This document shows positions 7,488-14,205 of a stretch of 15,301 nt of DNA, one piece after another. This DNA comes from Chitinophagaceae bacterium (GTDB lineage: Bacteria > Bacteroidota > Bacteroidia > Chitinophagales > Chitinophagaceae): the NCBI GenBank assembly GCA_025963615.1, contig JAOQAL010000017.1:1-15301 (forward strand). Direction: 5' to 3'. The notes beneath the pieces were generated by a model. The model was given only the letters and a program-made list of their open reading frames with translations. It searched no databases and had not been told where the DNA came from. The number at the start of each line of letters is the position of its first letter. The first letter of the stretch is position 1. A program made the translations under genes and the position numbers.

Positions 7488-10400
7488 TCATTGAAATGTA
7501 ACATTGATCTTCGTTCCGAGATTTGCATGAATTAATGTGCTTTCTTCAGATGTAGCCAGCAGCAAAGATATCATCGCGGTATTAAACGGAATGAGGTATA
7601 TCCCACCGCCAAAGCCGTGATGCCATTTTCCTGATTGTTCGTTATCCATCCACACTCTTCCAAGATCATTAAATCCTACAAGGCCAAGGTCGCTTTTTAG
7701 AATATATGCGTTGAACGTACATAGTTTAACCTTCAACTCAACACTTCCATATAACATTGACGATCCGGCAAACCGTTGCGTTGAGAAGCCCCGCAAGTAA
7801 TTATTACCACCTAAAGTCAAAGCCTGAAAATATTGGAAAGATCTGCTGAAAATATGCCCACCGCCAACATGCAAGGCAGTTATTAATTTTGTGTCAGGTA
7901 TAATTCTGGCATAAATATCGGCAGCCGAGGTAACGCTGGTAATTGACGAACTTTCTTTATTGACTGCTCTCAATGCAATGCATTCAGTTTTCCAATTGAT
8001 TCCGTTTTCGGGAATAAGTTCACTGTTCAAATTATTAAAAGCAAAAACGATCTTTCCACCACCATAAATTTTAGTTGCATTCACGCTCTGTGAATCCAAA
8101 CCAACAGCTGTAGGGGATTCTAATACGGTTGATTTGCCTTGTGCTGAATTTATCCAGTAATAAAATATTGAAGGGCCAGCAGATAAGCTCATCGTACGTT
8201 CGGGTAAAAGTCTTTTTCTCAGTAATACGTCGGTTGAAGAAACGTTATATCTTGTATGATAGTATTCTATAGGGACATTGTTGCTTCGTTTTGTTTCGTT
8301 GCCAAATCCAAAAAAATAGTTCAATGTGGGAAGATCAAGTCGCGTTTCAGGAACAAGATCATAGCTTCTGCAAAGGTCAATAAATTCGCCTTTGTATTTA
8401 GTTCTATAAGATCTATTGCTAAACGTCCATTGGTTAATTAGCTCTTGTTTAGAAGCATATGGGAGTTTCCTGAATCCTTTAGTTTCATATTTCATACCCA
8501 GGCCGGCATATACAGTACCATTTTGGTTCAGGCCTGCAGAAAAAGCAGGGAACTGAAATGAGTTATAGATGTTTTCCTGGAACTGGTAATCATTCACAGT
8601 ATATTTTCGTGAAAACATTTTTGTCGTATGCTTATTGGATAGAATTGTATTGGTATCATTGGAAAGATCATAAATCCAGTTTTTCGCGTTGCCCCGTATA
8701 TTGAAAGTGTCTTGTCCTTTACCTCCAATTATTCGTAGTTTTATTTTAGATACCGCAGTTTCGTCGATGTCAAAATAATCATTCCCGTTAAAACCATACA
8801 ATCTTATCTCTTTTGTAACTGTGGGGTCAAAGTGCCTTGCGTACATTTCATTGATTTCGCCATTGTCCTCTTTTGTAAATAATCTTACTGATAGTCCGGA
8901 ATCATCTTTTGACACCTTAAATAAGTTATTATCATTGTTGCCCAGGATGTTCACCTTTTTTGAAATGAATTTATAGTATTGTGGCCATTTGAGGTAAAGC
9001 TCCTCTCGCCGGCTTATAAGTCTTGAGTTGATATCGCTACCCTGCATTGCATATATTTCAGGAGGTAACCGGCGTACGGCCGCGCTTATTACCGAGTCAG
9101 TCAGCTTTTTTTTAAATTCGCTCAATGTACTTTGCCAATCATTTTCTGATAGCTGGTTGAGGAAATACATATCCATGTACGATTCTGCAAGCCCATAATT
9201 TTTTATGTGCTTTATTTTGTTTTGAAAGTTGATCATAAAAGCAAATTTGCCGTGTATGGCCATCTTCATAATTAGTCCATCGTTTTTGTAAAAGGCCTGA
9301 TCGCGGTCCCGGGGAATTGGATGAAATATTTTTTTTCCGGAAGAATCGCTGACACCCCAACACCATTGGGCATAATGCCTGTCAAAATCAGCAATCAGGA
9401 AGTCTACCATCCTGCATTTTAAATATTCTTTTTGATCGGTGTTGTATTGGCCGTCGTCTATCATTTTATTGATCGTTTCATAGGTGCTAAACACCTTATC
9501 AAATCCGGGCTTCCGTTCTTCAAAATGGCAAACTGTATTAGCCAGCAGCGGTCTGAACTTTCCCAGTGACGTGTCATTAGGAACGAAAACGGTCTGAGTA
9601 TTTGGGTGGGTAATACTTAGTGGCTCTAACAATCCGGATACTACTGTACCACCGTAAGGTATTTGCGCAGAAAGCATATCATTAACGATATCATTTACCA
9701 CAGTTCCTTTATAACCTTCGGGCACCATTTTCTGTACATTTTTATTAACCGAACGCAATGCCCAGGTTCTTCCTTTTTTATCTTCCAGGTTTATTCCTAT
9801 AGATTCATGGCGTCCGCCCGGTCCTTTTATTTCCAGGCCATTATTCTCCCGGGCCAGGTTGAACACTCTCAATTTTACACTGGTCCCCCATATCTGCCTG
9901 TAATTATTTCCTATAAGAAATCGTTGTAGAGATGTAGTCTGTGTGAAATTCGCGTTTGCAATCGCATTAACGCTATCAGTTTTTATCATTCCTTTTGTCG
10001 CGGTATCTTCTCCCAATACTACAGGAGATGAAAAATCAGCAATATCTTTAATGAAAATTTGCTTAACAGTATCTCCCGAAACCTGGTAATAGATTACTCT
10101 TGCCTTTTTTTCTTTTAAGATCTCCAACACAGCGAATCCGACATTTGAGCTCGCATATTCCACTTTCTTTCCATGTCCCACGCGGCTGGGATATGAGGAT
10201 GCTCCGTTTATAATATGATAGTGTTTGCCGTCATTCAACAATTGAAGACTGTGCTCCTGGCCGGCAATAAATAATGTGTTAGGATGATAATCAAATTGCT
10301 TTCTTATGCCGGCCATTGAAACATCGCCGGTTTCGCTCATTTCATAATATATTTTATTGTTCATATCCTGCCTGGACTGGATCGCATTCCTGATTACCGG

Positions 10401-10541
10401 GTATAGAGAGCCTATTAGGGGTAACGGCAGATACAATTCCTTTGTTTTTCGAAAATCAGTAAAAGGAAAAAGATGTTGTTTGATAGTATATGCGCCACTA
10501 TGTGTGCCGGTATTTGCTAAGGGATGATACGTTATCACCAC
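7488..10541 (-). CDS. Metallophosphoesterase remnant, kinase-like middle and Omp85-type barrel (downstream part of a split gene)
   Basis: This 1017-residue frame continues the protein encoded at 10535-11113. It opens in the middle of a phosphoesterase domain (VVITYHPL, THSG, then GQEHSLQ near residue 95), which is the C-terminal end of the fold, so the start at GTG 10541 is probably not a natural N-terminus. Residues about 245-420 form a conserved middle section with LRSVNK (K267), EERKP (341-345), DFDRHYAQW (385-393) and PRDRDQAF (410-417); these resemble an atypical kinase lobe pair. From about 550 onward the protein is rich in alternating strands, with GGNNYLRGF near residue 920 typical of the Omp85/surface-antigen barrel, and it ends in an aromatic-containing strand (KINVTFQ). 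The full-length product would be an outer-membrane protein with a periplasmic phosphoesterase-like head. The long intact frame argues that either the frame break is recent or it is a read error. No partner gene is evident downstream. Confidence 0.75.
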   Translation of the reverse strand: MVITYHPLANTGTHSGAYTIKQHLFPFTDFRKTKELYLPLPLIGSLYPVIRNAIQSRQDMNNKIYYEMSETGDVSMAGIRKQFDYHPNTLFIAGQEHSLQLLNDGKHYHIINGASSYPSRVGHGKKVEYASSNVGFAVLEILKEKKARVIYYQVSGDTVKQIFIKDIADFSSPVVLGEDTATKGMIKTDSVNAIANANFTQTTSLQRFLIGNNYRQIWGTSVKLRVFNLARENNGLEIKGPGGRHESIGINLEDKKGRTWALRSVNKNVQKMVPEGYKGTVVNDIVNDMLSAQIPYGGTVVSGLLEPLSITHPNTQTVFVPNDTSLGKFRPLLANTVCHFEERKPGFDKVFSTYETINKMIDDGQYNTDQKEYLKCRMVDFLIADFDRHYAQWCWGVSDSSGKKIFHPIPRDRDQAFYKNDGLIMKMAIHGKFAFMINFQNKIKHIKNYGLAESYMDMYFLNQLSENDWQSTLSEFKKKLTDSVISAAVRRLPPEIYAMQGSDINSRLISRREELYLKWPQYYKFISKKVNILGNNDNNLFKVSKDDSGLSVRLFTKEDNGEINEMYARHFDPTVTKEIRLYGFNGNDYFDIDETAVSKIKLRIIGGKGQDTFNIRGNAKNWIYDLSNDTNTILSNKHTTKMFSRKYTVNDYQFQENIYNSFQFPAFSAGLNQNGTVYAGLGMKYETKGFRKLPYASKQELINQWTFSNRSYRTKYKGEFIDLCRSYDLVPETRLDLPTLNYFFGFGNETKRSNNVPIEYYHTRYNVSSTDVLLRKRLLPERTMSLSAGPSIFYYWINSAQGKSTVLESPTAVGLDSQSVNATKIYGGGKIVFAFNNLNSELIPENGINWKTECIALRAVNKESSSITSVTSAADIYARIIPDTKLITALHVGGGHIFSRSFQYFQALTLGGNNYLRGFSTQRFAGSSMLYGSVELKVKLCTFNAYILKSDLGLVGFNDLGRVWMDNEQSGKWHHGFGGGIYLIPFNTAMISLLLATSEESTLIHANLGTKINVTFQ

Positions 10542-10543
10542 AC
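10535..10543 (-). other. Frame break inside the metallophosphoesterase-barrel gene
   Basis: On the minus strand the upstream frame reads K-L-V-W-stop, and the downstream frame reads V-V-I-T-Y-H-P from a GTG that overlaps that stop. The DNA here is TTAGTGTGGTGATA; removing one GT pair gives TTAGTGGTGATA, which joins the frames as KLVVITYHP, the expected phosphoesterase motif. A GT-dinucleotide duplication (natural or a sequencing error) is the simplest reading. A single-base loss is also possible. Confidence 0.8.
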
Positions 10544-11113
10544 TAATTTATCAAACTTGCTTTTTACAATATTTTCTAACTCTGCCAGTACCTCTTGCTT
10601 TGATCTGTATTTACATCCGGATTCTATGCCGGGCTTGTCGCCATCTTGCAACCACCATTGTGTGTTTAGGAAAACGAGTTCAACATCATTAGTTAAACTA
10701 ATCGTTTTCGGTCCCGGGCACGCATCAGCCGGATAGATGTTTACATGGTTGTTATTCAGATGCTCCAAAAAAGATTGTTGTTTCAGTATTGCATTATAGC
10801 CTTCATTTTTACCACTGGCCCAATCATGATAACCCGTAATAAAAACAGCCTTTGCCTCCGATTTTTCGATAATGGCCGCTTCTTGCTTTAGCGCAGTTGT
10901 GTCCAGAGATTGCGTCGTATTATTTCCGAGGTACAATACTGTTGTATTTGAATCAAACAGTACGTTTTTTCGCACTATATTCAGAAAATGCGTATTGTCT
11001 TGTATGCTTTCGCCAACATCCCCTAATAAAATTAGTCGTTTAGTCCCCTGATCTTGTGCAAAGCAGGTAAAAGGAAGTAACCCGTATAAGATACTTTTAT
11101 AGATATTACGCAT
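10535..11113 (-). CDS. N-terminal metallophosphoesterase part of the split gene, active site degenerate
   Basis: This 192-residue frame starts with a signal peptide (MRNIYKSILYGLLPFTCFAQ) and runs through the first half of a TRAP/purple-acid-phosphatase-like metallophosphoesterase. The motifs are recognisable but altered. The first Asp is kept (D32 in LLGDVGES). GDN is GNN (63-65 in YLGNNTT). GNHDW is GYHDW (94-98). LDTQWW appears as LNTQWW (149-154). In the continuing frame GHEH is GQEH and the usual HH before Pro is YH. With four or more metal ligands changed, the domain is unlikely to be a normal phosphoesterase. The frame ends in KLVW-stop where the family would continue into VVITYHPL, so this is the front half of the gene at 7488-10541 and not a separate protein. 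Translation restart at the overlapping GTG is possible but would give a product without signal peptide. Confidence 0.78.
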   Translation of the reverse strand: MRNIYKSILYGLLPFTCFAQDQGTKRLILLGDVGESIQDNTHFLNIVRKNVLFDSNTTVLYLGNNTTQSLDTTALKQEAAIIEKSEAKAVFITGYHDWASGKNEGYNAILKQQSFLEHLNNNHVNIYPADACPGPKTISLTNDVELVFLNTQWWLQDGDKPGIESGCKYRSKQEVLAELENIVKSKFDKLVW

Positions 11114-11402
11114 TTTTAATGTCTTGAATTTATCTATACAAATATTTTGCCTTCAGAATTAACAACAGAAAATTTCAACCGTAGCATTGCTTTCACTTCT
11201 ATGCAATGCATAAGGAAAATAAACAAGCAGGTTCGGTTCGAAATTTGTCCGGTTCACATATAAGCTTCGCTCAAAAGATGTTTTTTTTGCATTTTATACG
11301 GTTATTGCACTCTCATGTACATTCTTGTATCGTAGCAAAACTCCATTTTACCTTTTCTATTTAAATCTTTCTATATTGTATCTAAATTAATAAATGCTAT
11401 GT
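11114..11402. promoter_or_regulatory. Intergenic region between divergent envelope-protein genes
   Basis: This stretch of about 290 AT-rich bases lies between the divergent metallophosphoesterase and PLC-like genes and should carry both promoters. GCATTGC (11184-11190) and GCAATGC (11203-11209) form a perfect seven-base inverted repeat with a 12-base loop, a possible operator or hairpin. A weak minus-strand -7-like element (AATATTTG, complement of 11139-11146) has a TTG 16 bases upstream, closer than the usual 19-21. I see no coding frame or RNA gene here. Confidence 0.35.
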
Positions 11403-13124
11403 ATGAATAAATACATACTCTTGGTATTATTACTGCTCATTACTGCCAGGAGCAGGGCAGGAATGTATGCCGAACACAAAAAAATTGGAGACCTGGCGTT
11501 CATATCGTTTGTGAAGGAAAACCACCTTGAATCTTTCTTCAGGAACACCTTGAAATTCGGGCAGTACGGTATTGATTATAAAACGATACCGTTTAGCAAA
11601 AATCCTTTCGTCATGAATTACTACAATGGTATGTTTGCCCTATCGGACTCACAATACCAATATTCTTATGGCGACCTGTCGGCTATGTCGGGCGATCATT
11701 CCCTTGACCCTTTTCAACTTTTCGAAGGCCTGTTCACTAAAGGCTACTATAATGGCATGACACCGGGGCTAAAGCTCAACGACCTGGTAGGCCAGTTGCA
11801 GTTGGTAAGAAACCTGCAGAACACATATATCGACAAAAACACCAGGAACACAATAGGGCAGCCAATAAATGAGTCGAACTATTCGAACCTGAAATACATA
11901 TGGCTGGCCAACGAAGACCAAAGCCACTTTTTACGCCCAGGCGAAAGTTTAGACCAGATGCTTACCACTATTGATTACTCCCTGCTGGATTCTGTCGAAG
12001 CTTTGTTAAGTATACCATATGATGATGTTGCCGCACAACATGCCAGGCTTCTTGCGCTACGTAAATCAATTGACAAAAAGATCCTTCAACTGAACAACAG
12101 CTCTAAATATGCGATACTACATGCCTATGCCCTGAACTATATGAACAACTCAGCAATAGCCTATTGCAACAAAGATGACTCTGAAGGGTTCAGGCGTAAT
12201 TTCCAGTTTGCACTCATATTCAACGCTTATGCCGATCATTATCTGCAGGACGCATTTTCCAGTGGACATATGCCGGTAAAACGCTCGATAATAAGGGGCC
12301 TTGACAATAAAGGCATACACGACTATTACAGCAGGAACGGTATAGATGTAGAAAACGAACTTGGCATGAAGTGGCGTACTTATGGCGACAATTTTTACGA
12401 CAGCATAACATTCTACAAAGCGATCAAAGCAAACTACGAATCGCTCAATGAGCTGTGGGAGTATTTCAACAAAACGGTGGAAACATACTCAAAACAGAAA
12501 CTTGCTGATCCTTTCGCCAATACACCGGAATCAATGGTAACAAAAGTATTGACCAAGAAGACCGACATCAGCACTCTGCCACAAATGATGCATAAAGAAT
12601 TCGCAGCTTACAAATACGAGCCTGTACCACTGAACAGCACCCGTTACAAACACGACATACTACTTAAGAAAGGCTCTAAGAATGGTTTTTTCTATGAGGT
12701 GGGCGCTAATTGTAACGTCTGGAACAACAATGCTTATATTGGCTGGAATATTGGAGCGGGACTGGGACTGGACCATACAAAATATGACCGCGATACGAGA
12801 AAGAATATCAACCGCTGCGGCAAGAACAAAGAAACTGTATACTGGCGGGCAATATCTGTCAATTTTTCTTCGACAATGATCAGCAATGTATCTGTGAATA
12901 CCCTGACGCTGGGGCCGCAAATTACTTACCTGGACAGGCTTACTGCCGAAATAGACCTGGGAGGTATATTGAGCAATAGCAACTATTTTTTATGCCGCCC
13001 GGTGATCGGGTACGAATTTAAAACGATACGCTGTCCTCTTGCACCCTCTGTAAAAGCATTTTACAACATAACAAACAATGCATACAGCGGGGCAGGACTA
13101 ATGCTGAATTTAAGACTATACTAA
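11403..13124 (+). CDS. Exported zinc phospholipase C/P1-nuclease-like protein with barrel-like C-terminus
   Basis: From the ATG at 11403 this is a 573-residue protein with a signal peptide (MNKYILLVLLLLITARSRAG); an ATG three codons earlier (11394) is possible. The middle carries the zinc motif of the phospholipase C/S1-P1 nuclease fold: H279, D283 and H289 in DHYLQDAFSSGHM, with exactly the H-x3-D-x5-H spacing of Bacillus cereus PLC H118/D122/H128. H25 just after the signal (AEHKKIGDLA), D98-H99 in SGDHSLDP, H240 (ILHAYAL) and H306 in GIHDYYSRNG are further candidate ligands. Residues about 425-573 change to short alternating strands with many glycines and a C-terminal tyrosine (LMLNLRLY), as in outer-membrane barrels. 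The protein may be an outer-membrane-anchored phosphodiesterase acting on phospholipids or nucleic acids; the substrate is not readable. It begins a + strand group with two small genes downstream (12 and 53 bases apart). Confidence 0.65.
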   Translation: MNKYILLVLLLLITARSRAGMYAEHKKIGDLAFISFVKENHLESFFRNTLKFGQYGIDYKTIPFSKNPFVMNYYNGMFALSDSQYQYSYGDLSAMSGDHSLDPFQLFEGLFTKGYYNGMTPGLKLNDLVGQLQLVRNLQNTYIDKNTRNTIGQPINESNYSNLKYIWLANEDQSHFLRPGESLDQMLTTIDYSLLDSVEALLSIPYDDVAAQHARLLALRKSIDKKILQLNNSSKYAILHAYALNYMNNSAIAYCNKDDSEGFRRNFQFALIFNAYADHYLQDAFSSGHMPVKRSIIRGLDNKGIHDYYSRNGIDVENELGMKWRTYGDNFYDSITFYKAIKANYESLNELWEYFNKTVETYSKQKLADPFANTPESMVTKVLTKKTDISTLPQMMHKEFAAYKYEPVPLNSTRYKHDILLKKGSKNGFFYEVGANCNVWNNNAYIGWNIGAGLGLDHTKYDRDTRKNINRCGKNKETVYWRAISVNFSSTMISNVSVNTLTLGPQITYLDRLTAEIDLGGILSNSNYFLCRPVIGYEFKTIRCPLAPSVKAFYNITNNAYSGAGLMLNLRLY

Positions 13125-13136
13125 ATTTATAAAAAC

Positions 13137-13388
13137 ATGAAACCTGTTATCGCTAAATGTAACGGACAATTTACCCCGCTTAAAATAGTTGGTGCAACCG
13201 TTACTGTAAACGACGTGATCGGCAAAATATGGTATGGTGGCATATGGAACAATCAATATAGTCCGGCAGCCGGAACTGTTGCATTTATTCTGCCGGCGAA
13301 ATCGCAGGTATTACAGAATGTAACAAAGATCTGCGACATAAACACAACTGTGCCGGCAGTTTCAACTACATCACCTGCTGTGGTGTAG
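13137..13388 (+). CDS. Small protein of unknown function
   Basis: I do not recognise this 83-residue protein. It starts at an ATG 12 bases after the PLC-like stop codon, a spacing that suggests co-transcription. It has no signal peptide or membrane helix. Residues 1-60 alternate hydrophobic and polar residues (LKIVGATVTVNDVIGKIWYG), compatible with a small beta-rich fold, with cysteines at 8 and 66. The last 15 residues are low complexity (Thr, Val, Ala, Pro, Ser). Support for it being real is its position and uninterrupted frame only. Confidence 0.5.
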   Translation: MKPVIAKCNGQFTPLKIVGATVTVNDVIGKIWYGGIWNNQYSPAAGTVAFILPAKSQVLQNVTKICDINTTVPAVSTTSPAVV

Positions 13389-13441
13389 TAATTGCTCCTG
13401 GCTTTTTGCATTTTATAATTTATGGGTATCTTGCTCATCCA

Positions 13442-14134
13442 ATGTTACAGGAAGAGGTTGTATTTGCAGGACCAATAAAAGGCGCTTTACTGGACGCCTA
13501 CCTGCTGCATGGCTGGTACAGGATGGGTTTTCTTATTTTTACCACACACTATATAAGCGTAACAGGCGATGGCAAACAGCATAGGGCCTGCTGGCTGAGG
13601 TATAAGGTAAAAGATGTAAAACCTAACAAACACAAGACAAAGCTCTTGTCTGCAAATAAGCATTTATCCATAGCCTGCGAACTATTTGTACTAACGGAGG
13701 AGATCGATGCCCTGCATAAGAAGTATGTGGCCAGCTTAAAGTTCAATACATCAAAAGACCTTGACCAACTGCTGCAGGACACCAACAATGAGATATACGA
13801 CAGTAATGTTATAACCCTCAGAGATAATGGAAAACTGGTAGGCTGCGGAATATTTGACAGAGGTGAGCACAGTATTGCAGGTATCATTAATTTTTACGAT
13901 CCCGAATATAAAAAACAGAGCCTTGGGAAATTCCTGATGTTGCAGAAATACAATTATTGCGTTCTCAATGACATCAACTACTATTACCCCGGATATTACA
14001 TGCCTGACCACCCATTATTTGACTACAAGCTCTTCCTCGACAAAGCAGCTACAGAAGTATACTTACCAGAAACAAATGAATGGGTAAGATATAATGAAGG
14101 ACAGGCAGCAACATCTGATGCCATCATTTTGTAA
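13442..14134 (+). CDS. ATE/Bpt-like aminoacyl-tRNA-protein transferase homologue
   Basis: From the ATG at 13442 this is a 230-residue protein that follows the arginyl/leucyl-tRNA-protein transferase pattern along its length. The N-terminal part has LLDAYLLHGWYRMG (16-29) and WLRYKVKDVKPNKHKTKLL (51-69), equivalent to the GWRR and RPSxSQRK segments. The C-terminal GNAT-like part has GCGIFDRG (134-141), INFYDPEYKKQSLGKF (149-164) and YYYPGYYMPDHPLFDYK (180-196). True ATE1/Bpt enzymes move Arg or Leu from tRNA onto the N-terminus of proteins marked for degradation. The paired cysteines of the ATE N-domain are missing; only isolated cysteines (50, 79, 135, 173) remain. I recall related Bacteroidota proteins annotated as arginine-tRNA-protein transferases. 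The open frame extends back to a TTG at 13406, but the ATG gives the better N-terminus. Neighbouring genes do not explain its role. Confidence 0.7.
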   Translation: MLQEEVVFAGPIKGALLDAYLLHGWYRMGFLIFTTHYISVTGDGKQHRACWLRYKVKDVKPNKHKTKLLSANKHLSIACELFVLTEEIDALHKKYVASLKFNTSKDLDQLLQDTNNEIYDSNVITLRDNGKLVGCGIFDRGEHSIAGIINFYDPEYKKQSLGKFLMLQKYNYCVLNDINYYYPGYYMPDHPLFDYKLFLDKAATEVYLPETNEWVRYNEGQAATSDAIIL

Positions 14135-14205
14135 GTTTAGTTTTTATCCGGTGAGCAAGGCAATTATTCGCTTTTACATCAATCTGCATTTCTATTTTTT
14201 GTATT

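Noticed and set aside
9663..9929. 88-residue + strand frame inside the phosphoesterase-barrel gene
   Set aside because: It is antisense to the conserved kinase-like region and has no recognisable features.
11284..13417. Exact 15-base repeat TTTTTGCATTTTATA at 11284-11298 and 13403-13417, each upstream of a + strand gene
   Set aside because: It is AT-rich and low complexity, at very different distances from the two starts, so chance is adequate.
13406..13441. TTG start for the transferase homologue
   Set aside because: The added 12 residues match nothing in the family and the ATG at 13442 fits better.
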